A stretch of 64,000 nucleotides of DNA from Candidatus Blautia stercorigallinarum (GTDB lineage Bacteria; Bacillota; Clostridia; Lachnospirales; Lachnospiraceae). The notes below the pieces were generated by a model, which saw nothing but the letters and a program-made list of their open reading frames with translations, had not been told where the DNA came from and did not search any database. Location of the stretch: contig DXIQ01000070.1 of the NCBI GenBank assembly GCA_019112785.1, positions 1-64,000 on the forward strand, read 5' to 3'. Both the position numbers and the translations under genes were made by a program. This document shows positions 10,298-20,807 of the stretch, piece by piece (position 1 is the stretch's first letter; every line of letters starts with the position of its first letter).

Positions 10298-11830
10298 ATG
10301 TCGTTTATGAAACAAAATTTAACTATCCTGTTTGATAACCTGAAAAAACATATCCCTGCCGCGCTCTCAGGTGTGCCAGATCAGGAACTGCATCTGTGCC
10401 GGCCTGAATATTATCTGGAAGACAGCCGGGAATTTAAAAAGGATCACCTGTACATCATCCAGGGTGAACAGCTCCCCCGCCGGGCAGTGGTAGAAAAAGG
10501 CAGCGCCCTTATCTGTGTGGGAGACAGTGTTTATCTTCCCTTTTATCAGGAACGTATGGGCCTGATACTCCTTACGGAAAGAGTAGACTATTTCCGTCTC
10601 TTTAATATGATCACAGAAATCTATGACCGGTACGACAGCTGGAGCGAGGAACTGGGTGAGATCCTGGAGACCACTGCCAGTATCCAGGAGATGGTAGCCT
10701 GCAGCAGAAAGATTTTCGAAAATCCTATGTTTGTACTGAATTCTGATTTTCACTATCTGGTCCACTCGGATCATCCTGACCTGGCTCTCACTTCTCTGGA
10801 AGAGACAGACAGGGAAGGAAAAGATCTTTCCCCGGACAATTTCTGGAAATTTATTGATCATCACGAAATGTCCACCCAGATAAAAGAGCCTATGCTCATA
10901 AATCTCCTGGACACTTCAACTTTAAATGTAAATCTCTTTGAAAACAACCAGTATATAGGATGTCTTACCATTGATTATCAAAACCGCAGCTATCAGGACA
11001 GTGACAAGATCCTGGCCCTGTGTCTGGCCCGAAGACTGGAATCCGCCCTAAAAAAATATTCTGCCAATCTGACCACCGAAAAAAATGCTCTATGTCAGGC
11101 TGTAAAGGATCTTCTCCAGGGATATCAAAGCAGTCTCTATCAGAAACGGATCCTGGATACCGCCCGGTTCCATGAAGAACATATATGTCTGAAGATCGTT
11201 TTTGACAGCCAGCTGACAGCCCTTCCTGTGACCTATCTGTGCAATGCCATGGAAAGCAGCTTTAAAGGAGGCCTGTTTTTCTCTTATGACGGCGGTATCG
11301 TAGGGATCATCCAGGATCTTTCTCCTGATGAGATAGAAAAATCTCTTTGCGCCTCCATCCAGTCCAAACATTTCCATGCGGGGATCAGCGATGTCTTTAA
11401 AGATGTGGACAGAGTAAAACTGTACTATCTCCAGGCCTGTGCAGCCCTGGAGAACGGCCAGATGTTCCATCCCCGGAAGTCCTTTTATTATTTTCAGGAC
11501 TATGCCCTTACAGAACTGCTGATCAATGCTCTCGGAAATCTTCCTATAGAACTTTACTACTCCGAGGGGCTGAAACGGCTCCTGAAACATGATCAGAACT
11601 CCTCTGTCAGTTATATCGATACTCTCCGCACTTACCTGGACAACAATATGAGTATTACCAAAACCACCAGGCTCCTCTACATAAACCGGAGTACTTTTCT
11701 GGAACGGCTGACAAGGATAAAACGAGAGTTAAATTCCGATCTTCAAAATGCAGAGGAACGGCTGATGCTCCAGATCATACTCAAAGCCATGGAACTGAAT
11801 CAAAAGATCCAGGATCACGATGAAAAATGA
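10298..11830 (+). CDS. PucR/CdaR-type transcriptional regulator
   Basis: C-terminal PucR HTH: YIDTLRTYLDNNMSITKTTRLLYINRSTFLERLTRIKREL; divergent from 7.0-10.0 kb operon. Confidence 0.8.
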   Translation: MSFMKQNLTILFDNLKKHIPAALSGVPDQELHLCRPEYYLEDSREFKKDHLYIIQGEQLPRRAVVEKGSALICVGDSVYLPFYQERMGLILLTERVDYFRLFNMITEIYDRYDSWSEELGEILETTASIQEMVACSRKIFENPMFVLNSDFHYLVHSDHPDLALTSLEETDREGKDLSPDNFWKFIDHHEMSTQIKEPMLINLLDTSTLNVNLFENNQYIGCLTIDYQNRSYQDSDKILALCLARRLESALKKYSANLTTEKNALCQAVKDLLQGYQSSLYQKRILDTARFHEEHICLKIVFDSQLTALPVTYLCNAMESSFKGGLFFSYDGGIVGIIQDLSPDEIEKSLCASIQSKHFHAGISDVFKDVDRVKLYYLQACAALENGQMFHPRKSFYYFQDYALTELLINALGNLPIELYYSEGLKRLLKHDQNSSVSYIDTLRTYLDNNMSITKTTRLLYINRSTFLERLTRIKRELNSDLQNAEERLMLQIILKAMELNQKIQDHDEK

Positions 11831-11896
11831 AAGAAACCGCTGTAATAAACTTGAAAAGGGATTTTATCCTCTGACTGTTTATTACAGCGGCTTCTT
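11831..11896. terminator. bidirectional hairpin terminator
   Basis: aagaaaccgctgtaataaac ... gtttattacagcggcttctt near-perfect inverted repeat between convergent genes. Confidence 0.65.
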
Positions 11897-11920
11897 TCTT
11901 ACCATAGAATCACTTTAGGA

Positions 11921-12136
11921 TTACTCGCCAAGAGCTTTCAGTGCTGCGTCGATCTCTTCTACTTTTTCGGGCGTCAGACCTGCCTGAGGAAAGCTTGCCA
12001 GCTTCCTGAAAGTCAGGGCTCCAACTAACTTCATCTGGGGATTTGTTTTAAATCCAGGACTGAATTTCTCCAGAAGATCTGCCGCAGCAGGATTTTTCTG
12101 TAACTCCTTAACTTTTGAATCAACGGAAAGTGCCAT
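11921..12136 (-). CDS. small conserved protein (about 71 aa)
   Basis: MALSVDSKVKELQKNPAAADLLEKFSPGF...; good RBS (aggaggaaat on minus strand) upstream of ATG 12136; ORF track start at 12256 is probably too long. Confidence 0.65.
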   Translation of the reverse strand: MALSVDSKVKELQKNPAAADLLEKFSPGFKTNPQMKLVGALTFRKLASFPQAGLTPEKVEEIDAALKALGE

Positions 12137-12237
12137 ATAATTTCCTCCTTCTGTCTTTATCTTTGATAGGTTTATTGTAACCCTGATCTCAGATAAGCGA
12201 CAGACCACAAAATGGCGGAAATATTCTTGATCAGACC

Positions 12238-12612
12238 CTACTGGAAATCGGGGCACTGCCCCAGATATTTTTTCAGTTTCTCATAGCTGTCCTCACTTAA
12301 TACATGTTCCATGACACACGCCTCTTTGTCTGCTGTTTCTTCTTCTACTCCGGCCAGCATGAGAAGCTTTTTAAAATACTGATGTCGTTCATGTACCCGT
12401 TTTGCCAGCTCCTCTCCTTTTTCTGTAAGGAGCAGGCTGTGGCGGTTGTTCATAATGTATCCTTTTTCTTCCAGAGCTTTCACAGCAGTCAGGATGGTAG
12501 GCTTTGAACGCCCCATATACTCTGCGATATGGACACATTTCACCCGGCCGTTTTTCTCCCTCAGCACGTAAACAGCCTCCAGATAATCTTCCTGTACCTG
12601 TCCCAGTTCCAT
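12238..12612 (-). CDS. DtxR/MntR-family metal-dependent transcriptional regulator
   Basis: N-terminal wHTH QEDYLEAVYVLREKNGRVKCVHIAEYMGRSKPTILTAVKALEEKGYI; EHVLS metal-binding/dimerisation region. Confidence 0.9.
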   Translation of the reverse strand: MELGQVQEDYLEAVYVLREKNGRVKCVHIAEYMGRSKPTILTAVKALEEKGYIMNNRHSLLLTEKGEELAKRVHERHQYFKKLLMLAGVEEETADKEACVMEHVLSEDSYEKLKKYLGQCPDFQ

Positions 12613-12631
12613 ACTTTCTCACCCCTGCCTT

Positions 12632-14323
12632 TTATGAAATTCTTCCATTGTCCATGGTATAGACTTTATCCGCCAGATTCATCGTAGATTTTCTGTGAGA
12701 GACCAGCACTACCGTCTTCTGACGGCAGGATTCCTTCAAAGATTTCAGGATAATGCCTTCATTGAGGGAATCCAGATTGCTGGTAGGTTCATCCAGAAGG
12801 AGGAAGGGAGCGTCATGGAGAAAGGCTCTTGCCACTCCGATCCTCTGCTTTTCTCCTCCCGAAAGAGTGTCTCCCAGTTCCCCCACTTCCGTATCGTAGC
12901 CTTTCGGAAGAGTCATGACAAAATCATGGAGAGATGCTTTTTTTGCCGCCTCTATGATCTCTTCCCGGCTGGCTCCCGGTTTTCCTATAGCAATATTATT
13001 GGCAATAGAATCATGGAACAGCTGGGTCTCCTGGGTCACATAGGATTCCGTATCCCGCAGCTGTGCCGTGGCAGTCTGCCGCACATCTTTTCCGGAGATC
13101 TTCACAGCTCCCCGGTCCACATCCCAGAACCGCATGAGAAGCTTTAAAAGAGTAGACTTTCCCGAACCGCTGGCCCCATGGATCCCGATGATCTTTCCTT
13201 TCGGCATTTCCAGGGAATAATCTTTTAAGATCACTTCCTCCTCATAGGCAAAGGTCACATGCTCTGCCCGGGCTCCTGTAAAGACCAGATCCGGAGTCCC
13301 CGCCTGGATCGGTACCTCTTCCACCAGAGGTTTTTCTTCCAGAATAGAAAGCACCCGCTCTCCGCTGGCCAGGGTCTGATTCAGATTATTGGACAGACTG
13401 GACAGGGCTGTTACCGGACCGAAAGATCCCATCATGGCAATGGTGCAGGTAAGGATCCCTGAAAAATCCAGTTTCCCCTGTTCTCCCAGATAAAAGCAGA
13501 AAAACAACATACCAAAGGAAAAGGCCAGGATCGCCAGAGTGGTAAAGGATCTCTGAGAGCCTTCTAAACGGCTGAGGTTTTTCTGGAGATTTCCCAGGCT
13601 GACCGACCGTTTCTCCATCTCTTCCATCCTTTTCTCTCCCTGTCCATACTGGATAGTCTCGTCCAGACCTCTGAGAGAATCCAGCACAAAGCTGTTCAGC
13701 TCTCCAAAACCGGTGCGGAATTCCATACCTCTGCCGCCTCCTCTTTTGCCGTTCCAGACAGGGATCACAGCTCCCACTACCACATAGCCGGCCAGGGCAA
13801 ACAGACCGGCAAGAACATGATAGCTTCCTATAAAAATTACCATGACCAGAGACGTCAGAAAGGCAATGGCAATGGGAGAAATGGTATGGGCATAAAAGAC
13901 TTCCAGCAGTTCAATATCTGTGGTAATAATGGAAATAAGATTTCCTTTGTCTCTGCCCTCCAGCTTTGCCGGACAGAGCTTTCTAAGAGCGGCAAATACC
14001 TTATGGCGGATGATCGCCAGAAGCTTAAAAGCAATAAAGTGGTTGCAGTACTGCTCCGCATAATGGAGAAGCCCCCGAAGCACCGCCAGGATTCCCATAA
14101 GCAGGAACAGATTTCCCGCTGTAAAATGCTCTGAAAAAGTATTTTCACCCAGGCCTTTCAGGATCCCCTGTCCGGCCAGGATGGTCAGAAAAATAGCACA
14201 GAGGTATCCCAGGACTCCTAAAAGGACAGCCCCGGTCATAATGTGGAGCAGAGGCCATACAAGGCCTATAAGCCTGGCCATGATCTGTATCCCGCTCCTT
14301 CTTTCTTTTCTTTCTCCTGTCAT
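12632..14323 (-). CDS. ABC transporter ATP-binding protein/permease
   Basis: TM domain plus Walker A GASGSGKST, signature LSGGEKQRIGVARA, Walker B FLLLDEPTS. Confidence 0.9.
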   Translation of the reverse strand: MTGERKERRSGIQIMARLIGLVWPLLHIMTGAVLLGVLGYLCAIFLTILAGQGILKGLGENTFSEHFTAGNLFLLMGILAVLRGLLHYAEQYCNHFIAFKLLAIIRHKVFAALRKLCPAKLEGRDKGNLISIITTDIELLEVFYAHTISPIAIAFLTSLVMVIFIGSYHVLAGLFALAGYVVVGAVIPVWNGKRGGGRGMEFRTGFGELNSFVLDSLRGLDETIQYGQGEKRMEEMEKRSVSLGNLQKNLSRLEGSQRSFTTLAILAFSFGMLFFCFYLGEQGKLDFSGILTCTIAMMGSFGPVTALSSLSNNLNQTLASGERVLSILEEKPLVEEVPIQAGTPDLVFTGARAEHVTFAYEEEVILKDYSLEMPKGKIIGIHGASGSGKSTLLKLLMRFWDVDRGAVKISGKDVRQTATAQLRDTESYVTQETQLFHDSIANNIAIGKPGASREEIIEAAKKASLHDFVMTLPKGYDTEVGELGDTLSGGEKQRIGVARAFLHDAPFLLLDEPTSNLDSLNEGIILKSLKESCRQKTVVLVSHRKSTMNLADKVYTMDNGRIS

Positions 14324-16074
14324 GCTTTGGCCTCCTTTCCATACATCTCCAGATTTTTCTGAGTTTCATAAAGTTTCCGGTAAACTCCCTGTTTCTCCAT
14401 CAGCTCCTGATGAGTTCCCTGTTCCAGGATCTTTCCCTGATCTAGAAGGTAGATCCTGTCAGAAGCCACTACATTAGACAGTCTGTGAGAGATAAGAAGG
14501 ACGGTCCTGGTCCTTGCAAGCTCCCGGATCACCTCCATGATCAGGTCTTCGCTTTCCGCATCGATATTAGAAGTAGCTTCGTCAAAAATATATACAGGAG
14601 TATCATGGAGAAGGGCTCTGGCCAGAGCCAGTCTCTGACGCTGTCCTCCGGAAAGATTGGCTCCCTGTTCCAGAAGCCTGGTCTTCAGCCCTTCCTGGGT
14701 GTCCAGAAATCCCAGCAGATTTACTCTGGAAAGAACCTTTTTCATTTCTTCTTCTGAAGCCTGGGGCTTTGCCATCCTCAGGTTCTCTTCCACGGTTCCT
14801 TTAAAGATATAACTGTTGTGCCGGATAAGGGTCACATGCTCCATCAGTTCCTTTTCACTGATCCTGGAAAGGAGCTTACCTCCTATAAGGATCTCGCCCT
14901 GATAATTTCCAAGCTTCCCGGTGAGCAGACTGGCAATGGTGCTTTTCCCGCAGCCGGACTCTCCCACAAGAGACACAAAGGAGCCCTGAGGTATGGCAAG
15001 ACAGAGGTCTTTAAGGATCTCCCTGTCTTTTTCATAGGAAAATCCTACTTTCCAAAGTTCTATATCGAAGTTCTCCCGGGGCATAGGCTCTTCTCCGTCT
15101 TTTGGCTCTTCCAGATCCAGAAGCCGGAAGATCTTATCACTGGCCGTCATACCGTTCATTGCTATATGGAAAAAAGATCCCAGAAGCCGCAGGGGAATGA
15201 AAAACTCAGAGGCCAGAAGGATAATGGTCAGAGTTCCGGAAAAATCCAGGCTTCCTGCCAGAAATTCACTGACCGCCACTATCATTCCCACAGCAGCGCC
15301 CCCATATGCCACAATATCCATAACACTGGTGGAATTCAGCTGCATGGTCAGGACCTTCATGGTGATCCGCCTGAATTCCTGGGCCTCCCGGTCCATCTCC
15401 TCTGCTTTTTGTTCGTCTGCCTGGTAAATTTTCAAAGTAGTCAGTCCCTGGAGGTTTTCCAGAAAACTGTCTCCCAGCCCTGTATAGATCCCCCAGTATC
15501 TGCTCAGGAGTTTTTTTGCAAATTTCTGCACCGCTACAATAGACACAGGAATCAGTGGCACACAGATCAGCAGCACCAGACTGGCTTTCAGATCTACAAA
15601 AGATAAGATCACAAAAAGTGTCAGGGGCGCCAGCAGACTGTAAAAAAGCTGGGGAAGATATTTTCCGAAATAAACTTCCAGCTGTTCCACACCTTCGGTA
15701 CTCAGCTGGACCACTTCTGAAGTGGAAGTCTTTTCCTTGTAAGAGGCTCCCAGTTTCAAAAGCTTTTCATAGATTTTTTTACGCAGGATCCTTTTTACGT
15801 CTACGCTGGCTCCGTAGGAGGCTCTGGCTGCCATTCTTTCACAGAGAAACCTTATTGCCGCCGCCAGGAGCAGGATCAGCACCGTCCTGCCGGCATCCAG
15901 GCTTCCCAGTGTCTGAACAAGATCCCCCCGGTTGTCTGCCAGTGTTCCCAGAAGACCGGCAATGGAAAACACCGCCAGGATCTGCGCCAGAAGAGCTACC
16001 CACTGCCAGAGAATGTTATATACTATGTATTTTTTTGCGTGAGACAGAAGTCTCACCAGTCTAGTCTTAATCAT
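14320..16074 (-). CDS. ABC transporter ATP-binding protein/permease
   Basis: Walker [36 protein letters not shown]; 4-nt overlap with next gene suggests heterodimer partner. Confidence 0.9.
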   Translation of the reverse strand: MIKTRLVRLLSHAKKYIVYNILWQWVALLAQILAVFSIAGLLGTLADNRGDLVQTLGSLDAGRTVLILLLAAAIRFLCERMAARASYGASVDVKRILRKKIYEKLLKLGASYKEKTSTSEVVQLSTEGVEQLEVYFGKYLPQLFYSLLAPLTLFVILSFVDLKASLVLLICVPLIPVSIVAVQKFAKKLLSRYWGIYTGLGDSFLENLQGLTTLKIYQADEQKAEEMDREAQEFRRITMKVLTMQLNSTSVMDIVAYGGAAVGMIVAVSEFLAGSLDFSGTLTIILLASEFFIPLRLLGSFFHIAMNGMTASDKIFRLLDLEEPKDGEEPMPRENFDIELWKVGFSYEKDREILKDLCLAIPQGSFVSLVGESGCGKSTIASLLTGKLGNYQGEILIGGKLLSRISEKELMEHVTLIRHNSYIFKGTVEENLRMAKPQASEEEMKKVLSRVNLLGFLDTQEGLKTRLLEQGANLSGGQRQRLALARALLHDTPVYIFDEATSNIDAESEDLIMEVIRELARTRTVLLISHRLSNVVASDRIYLLDQGKILEQGTHQELMEKQGVYRKLYETQKNLEMYGKEAKA

Positions 16075-16459
16075 ATGCTTCCTCTTTCACTGTTTTTACC
16101 CGAAGGAAGAAATACAGCAGATGGCATATCCATACCACTGCCAGACAGATCCTTCCTATGGGGACCCGGCTCATCATAATGAAGCCTGCTGCCATTACCA
16201 GAGTAACCGTCCCTATAATGGTCAGCTTTGTTTTCATAGTCATGGCCTTCTTTTCTACAAAAGACTCCAGATGTTTCTTATACAGACTTGTCCCAATGAA
16301 CCAGTCATGAAGCTTTCTGGAGCTTTTCGCAAAGCAGAACACCGTGGCCATGTAAAAAGGTACTGTAGGAAGGATAGGAAGGACCACTCCCACAGTTCCC
16401 AGCCCCAGGCAGAGAAAGCCCAGGACGATCCAAAATATACGCAACGGATTTTTTCTCAT
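16067..16459 (-). CDS. YbaN/DUF454 family membrane protein
   Basis: [54 protein letters not shown] is typical of the family. Confidence 0.85.
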   Translation of the reverse strand: MRKNPLRIFWIVLGFLCLGLGTVGVVLPILPTVPFYMATVFCFAKSSRKLHDWFIGTSLYKKHLESFVEKKAMTMKTKLTIIGTVTLVMAAGFIMMSRVPIGRICLAVVWICHLLYFFLRVKTVKEEAYD

Positions 16460-16469
16460 TTTTCTTCTC

Positions 16470-17267
16470 CTATACTGTAAGCACAAATTTTTTTCCTTGT
16501 ATTTCTGTTACGTCCAGATGGATCCCGTACAGATCCCGGATGCTGTCAGGATCGATCACCTCCTGGGGATCCCCCTGAAAAGAGACGGCACCGTCCTTCA
16601 GGCCAATGACCTGATGGGAAAAATGAATAGCCTGGTTAATATCATGGAGCACCATGATAATGGTGATGCCATACTCCTCATTTAACCGCCGGATCAGCTC
16701 CAGGATCTCGATCTGATACCGGATATCCAGATAAGTGGTAGGCTCGTCCAGAAAAAGGATCCCGGTATTCTGGGCAAGCGCCATGGCAATCCACACCCTC
16801 TGCCTCTGTCCTCCTGACAGCCTGGAGATCTCCCGGTTCCGGTATTTTTCGACATTGGTAACTTCCATAGCCCATTGGATCCGTTCTTCGTCCTCTTGAC
16901 TTCTCGCCTGCATCATTTTCATATGAGGGGTCCGTCCAAAGGAAACCAGGCGTTCCACTGTAATGTCATCGCTGGAAGTATTATACTGATGGACAATGGA
17001 AACTTTTTTTGCAAAATCTTTCAGTCCCAGATTCTGGATATTTTTTCCGGAAAGAAAGATATTTCCTTTTCTGGGATAAAGATTCTTGGTCATAAGAGAA
17101 AACAAAGTGGATTTTCCACAGCCGTTAGCTCCCATGATAGTAGTGATATCTCCGCCCTTTATCTTAAAAGATACATCCCGAAGGACTTTGTTCTTTCCAT
17201 AAGAAAAAGATAGATTCCTTACCTCCATGGCCGGTTTTTCTTTTGCCGGGCTTTTTTCAGTTTGCAT
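16470..17267 (-). CDS. FecE-type iron/heme ABC transporter ATP-binding protein
   Basis: [37 protein letters not shown]; adjacent FecCD permease. Confidence 0.9.
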   Translation of the reverse strand: MQTEKSPAKEKPAMEVRNLSFSYGKNKVLRDVSFKIKGGDITTIMGANGCGKSTLFSLMTKNLYPRKGNIFLSGKNIQNLGLKDFAKKVSIVHQYNTSSDDITVERLVSFGRTPHMKMMQARSQEDEERIQWAMEVTNVEKYRNREISRLSGGQRQRVWIAMALAQNTGILFLDEPTTYLDIRYQIEILELIRRLNEEYGITIIMVLHDINQAIHFSHQVIGLKDGAVSFQGDPQEVIDPDSIRDLYGIHLDVTEIQGKKFVLTV

Positions 17268-18321
17268 ATTTCTTTGACCTCCTTAACAGAATGATAAAGA
17301 AAGGACCGCCTACAACGCTCATAATGACAGAAGCGGAAATCTCGTAAGGGTAAGCTACAGTTCTTCCGATAGTATCTGCCAGAAGGAAGGTAAAAGCCCC
17401 GAAAAGCATAGAAAAAGGAAGGAGCGCCTTGTGATCGCTGCCCACCAGGATCCTTCCGATATGGGGAACGATCAGTCCCAGAAAGCTTACTGCTCCAGCT
17501 ACCGCAGTGGAAATGCTGGCCAGAAGCACTGCCGCCAGAGAGATCAGGATCCGCATGGTATTTACATTGACTCCCAGGCTCCTGGCAGTCTTGTCTTCCA
17601 GAGACAGAAGATTACACTTTCCCGCAAAGACCAGCGACAGGATCAGGCCGATGATCACATAAGGCACCAGAGTCTGTACATCCTCCCAGGTCTTCATAGT
17701 AATGTTTCCATTGACAATGGAAGCCACTCCCGACATATTCCCGCCGCTCATAGAATTCATAGCTGAAGACAGACCGGTAAACATAGAGTTTACAGCCACG
17801 CCTACCAAAATGATCCGAAGAGGGCTAAGTCCTCCTTTCCAGGAAAGGGTATACACCAGAAAAAAAGCCAGGACTCCTCCCAGAAAGGCAAAAAGAGGCG
17901 TGAAGAAAAACAGGGCGGGCGCCGCTGCTGTAATGATCACTGCCGCAAAGCTGGCCCCGCTGGAAATACCGATGATCCCCGGGTCTGCCAGAGGATTTTT
18001 CAGCACTGCCTGAAAAAGCACGCCGGAAACAGCCACTGCCGCTCCTGCCAGCATAGAGATCATGATCCTGGGAAATCTCAGGTCGAAAATGGCAGATACC
18101 GTCTCGTCAGGTTCCAGGAAGATCCCTCTGAAAAGCTGGGGAAAAGTCACTTTCAGGCTTCCGATATTCACCGCCGCAAAAAACAGGATCACCAGAAGCA
18201 GAGCCATGATCCCGAAAGACAGAGCCGCCCGGGCGGTCTTTCTCTTTCTTCTGTTTTTATCCTGTTCCTCTGCGGAAGGGATATTACCGGCGGCTGTCTT
18301 TATTTCTTTATTATCTTCCAA
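17257..18321 (-). CDS. FecCD-family ABC permease
   Basis: FPRIMISMLAGAAVAVSGVLFQAVLKNPLADPGIIGISSGASF signature. Confidence 0.93.
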   Translation of the reverse strand: MEDNKEIKTAAGNIPSAEEQDKNRRKRKTARAALSFGIMALLLVILFFAAVNIGSLKVTFPQLFRGIFLEPDETVSAIFDLRFPRIMISMLAGAAVAVSGVLFQAVLKNPLADPGIIGISSGASFAAVIITAAAPALFFFTPLFAFLGGVLAFFLVYTLSWKGGLSPLRIILVGVAVNSMFTGLSSAMNSMSGGNMSGVASIVNGNITMKTWEDVQTLVPYVIIGLILSLVFAGKCNLLSLEDKTARSLGVNVNTMRILISLAAVLLASISTAVAGAVSFLGLIVPHIGRILVGSDHKALLPFSMLFGAFTFLLADTIGRTVAYPYEISASVIMSVVGGPFFIILLRRSKKYAN

Positions 18322-18333
18322 AACATACCCTCC

Positions 18334-19365
18334 TTACTGTGAAGATTCCTGGTTTTCCGGATACAACATAGGCTGAAGTTCCTCCAGGGCCTGAGGATAA
18401 TTGAAATTCGCGCTCATCCCAAAGTATTCATAAGTCAGGTCATACACACGTCCTTCCTCTACCGCCTGAAAATGCTGCCATATATCATTTGTCTCAAAGT
18501 CTTCTTTAAACATTTCTACTACCTGATCAGGGAGAGCATGGGCCGCCCGGAGGATCACATCCGGTTCCTTTGTCTTCATATCCTCGGTATTTACTGTAAG
18601 AAATTCCTGATCTGTACCGGCATATACGTTTTCTCCTCCTGCCAGTTCTACCAGACTGCCCACATAAGAATTCTCTGTGGCAATGATATAAGAACCGGGA
18701 AGTCCCATAAGGATCATCACCTTGGGGGCTTCTTTCCCTTCATTCTGATCTTTATAATCATTGTAAAATTCTGTAAATTCATCAACCAGAACCTGAGCCT
18801 CCTCTTCTCTTTGGAAAATCTCCCCCAGTTCCTGAATGGAACGGTACATACCCGGCACGCTGCGGAGATTCAGAAAAGCCCAGTCTGTGTCAATGGCCTC
18901 ATACTTTGGCTGAAGATCAGACTGGAGAGAGACAGGACTTAGGATCCAGTCAGGATCCAGAGAAGAAATGATCTCCATATCAGGGCTCATGGCTGTTCCC
19001 ACCTGGGTCAGATCCTCATACCGCTCCGGTAAAGAAGAGATGGTACTGCTGCATACTCCTACCAGATCCAGATCCAGCCGGTCACAGATATCCGCCGTAG
19101 CCGGTGATGTAGCAATGATCCTGGGTTCTTCTTCCATAGCAGCCACTTTAGCCTTTGCAGCTTCCACAGCTGCCTTCTCCTCGGGATCATCAATAGCCAG
19201 AAGAGTTTCTACGCTGTCCACTTCCTGGTCACTGGCAGAAGAAACTTCTTTCTGCCCCTTCATTACGCCGCAGCCTCCCAGAAGAACACAGAGAGTCCAT
19301 GCAGCCAGCCCCAGGGACAGAATTTTTCTTTTGATTTTCACTGATCGGTTTCTACTCATCATCAT
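18334..19365 (-). CDS. periplasmic-binding-protein-like (BtuF/FhuD-type) lipoprotein
   Basis: Lipobox LLGGC; PRIIATSPATADICDRLDLDLVGV; WILSPVSL. Confidence 0.85.
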   Translation of the reverse strand: MMMSRNRSVKIKRKILSLGLAAWTLCVLLGGCGVMKGQKEVSSASDQEVDSVETLLAIDDPEEKAAVEAAKAKVAAMEEEPRIIATSPATADICDRLDLDLVGVCSSTISSLPERYEDLTQVGTAMSPDMEIISSLDPDWILSPVSLQSDLQPKYEAIDTDWAFLNLRSVPGMYRSIQELGEIFQREEEAQVLVDEFTEFYNDYKDQNEGKEAPKVMILMGLPGSYIIATENSYVGSLVELAGGENVYAGTDQEFLTVNTEDMKTKEPDVILRAAHALPDQVVEMFKEDFETNDIWQHFQAVEEGRVYDLTYEYFGMSANFNYPQALEELQPMLYPENQESSQ

Positions 19366-20485
19366 CTTCGCCTCCGCCCCAGCGTCTCCAGTTTCTCCGG
19401 AAATAATAGATCACTGCAGCCGCAGCTCCTATAAGAAGAAGGCCGGAAACGGTAATGGATATGATCAGCACCAGGATCTGACTGCCTGCTGTGGTGCTTC
19501 CGGAAGTCTCAGATACCTGGTCTTCTGCCTGGGCCTCCCGGGCTGTGGAGAGACTCAGGCCCTGAGCGCTGTCCAGTTCTGTATCCTCTGTAGAAGGAGT
19601 TTCTGTTTCCCGGGCGGAATCCGCCGGATCCTCAATGGTATTTTCCAGGACCTGCACGCCGGTGTCTCCGCTGGTGTCTTCTGTATTTTCATTATCCGTG
19701 CTCTCGCTGTTTCCAGTCTCCCCCTCTGTACTGCTGCTGTCCGTGCCTGATGTACTGCTGGCGCCGGTATTTCCTGAAGGCAGGCTGGAAGCCGAAGGAG
19801 TCACTGTACTGCCGGCGCCTGTAGAAGAGGCGCTGTTCCCTGAAGCGGAATTATCCGTGTTCTGACTGGAAGTACCGGAATCCTGTGCAGTACCGGTGCT
19901 TTGGGACCCAGTACCGCTTCCGGAAGCCTCAGTTACGATGGTGGCATTCATGTCTGTATTGTTACCCGCCGCAAAATCACTGGGATAAATATAAAAGATC
20001 ACATCCCTCCCCATAGGCTCTACATACATCGCTGCCCGGATCACGCAGTTCTCACTTGGTACCTGAATGCAGATATCACTGGTGGCTCCGTTATTGTCTG
20101 TACCGCTTCCTGTAACTCCCAGAGCCGGCGTGGACCAGCCGGAATCTCCCACATTCTGTACCCAGAAGCTGTGATTGGCCGTATAGTCCATAAGGCTCAT
20201 CCGGATGGTCAGATAGTACTCTCCGCTGTCTGTCAGTTCCAGGATGCCGGTAGGATATACAGCCCCGTCAACCATGCCCTGGCCTGTGGCATAAGAGGCT
20301 TCACCCCCTGAATCCTCGATCTCTCCCGTTACCGGATGGCGGTAGCAGGGATGTATGGTACAGGTATATACCGTGCCAGCCGCTGCCTGTACCGGAACAG
20401 CCGGAAACCCTGCTCCCATAACAAGCGCAAGCAGGATTCCCAGGATTCCGGCAGAAAACTTTTTTATAAATTTTCTTATTTTCAT
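19352..20485 (-). CDS. heme-binding Shp/NEAT-like domain cell-surface protein with C-terminal TM
   Basis: Signal peptide; YTCTIHPCYRHPVTGEIEDSGGEASYATGQGMVDGAV...; Ser/Thr-rich linker; C-terminal TM plus charged tail; operon with iron/heme ABC. RBS aaaggaagg upstream of ATG 20485. Confidence 0.75.
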   Translation of the reverse strand: MKIRKFIKKFSAGILGILLALVMGAGFPAVPVQAAAGTVYTCTIHPCYRHPVTGEIEDSGGEASYATGQGMVDGAVYPTGILELTDSGEYYLTIRMSLMDYTANHSFWVQNVGDSGWSTPALGVTGSGTDNNGATSDICIQVPSENCVIRAAMYVEPMGRDVIFYIYPSDFAAGNNTDMNATIVTEASGSGTGSQSTGTAQDSGTSSQNTDNSASGNSASSTGAGSTVTPSASSLPSGNTGASSTSGTDSSSTEGETGNSESTDNENTEDTSGDTGVQVLENTIEDPADSARETETPSTEDTELDSAQGLSLSTAREAQAEDQVSETSGSTTAGSQILVLIISITVSGLLLIGAAAAVIYYFRRNWRRWGGGEDDDE

Positions 20486-20577
20486 ATTCCTTCCTTTCTT
20501 CTGCAACATACTATAATACGGTTAGTTTTGTATAACTCACTGATTAAAAAAAGCGCAGCCCACACTTTCCCTCGCGA

Positions 20578-20595
20578 AGTTAGTTCAAACTACCT
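20578..20595. promoter_or_regulatory. candidate DtxR/MntR-type operator upstream of heme operon
   Basis: agtTAGTTcaAACTAcct imperfect 18-bp palindrome, 90 bp upstream of the Shp-like gene; related sequence gttagttttgtataact at 20521. Confidence 0.45.
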
Positions 20596-20716
20596 ATCTT
20601 TTTATATATCATAGTTATATAGAGTTGTCAATCTTTCCCAGAGAATTCCTGCCGGACTTTTCTGCTCCGCAAAGAATACCCTCAATGTACAAGGGTAAAT
20701 TTTTACAGCAAAAAAA

Positions 20717-20782
20717 CTGCCGCATTAAACATACTTCAGGAATAACGTGCATAAATATTCTCAAGTTTGTTTAATACAACAG
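20717..20782. repeat. REP-like hairpin element (short form)
   Basis: CTGCCGCATTAAACATACTTCAGGAATA ... AATATTCTCAAGTTTGTTTAATACAACAG inverted arms; same family as 27196-27339. Confidence 0.6.
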
Positions 20783-20807
20783 TTCCGTATCATTTTTGAA
20801 TATAGAT

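Noticed and set aside
19640-19930. Low-complexity Ser/Thr/Gly/Glu-coding stretch
   Set aside because: Explained as the extracellular linker of the Shp-like surface protein, not a tandem repeat array.
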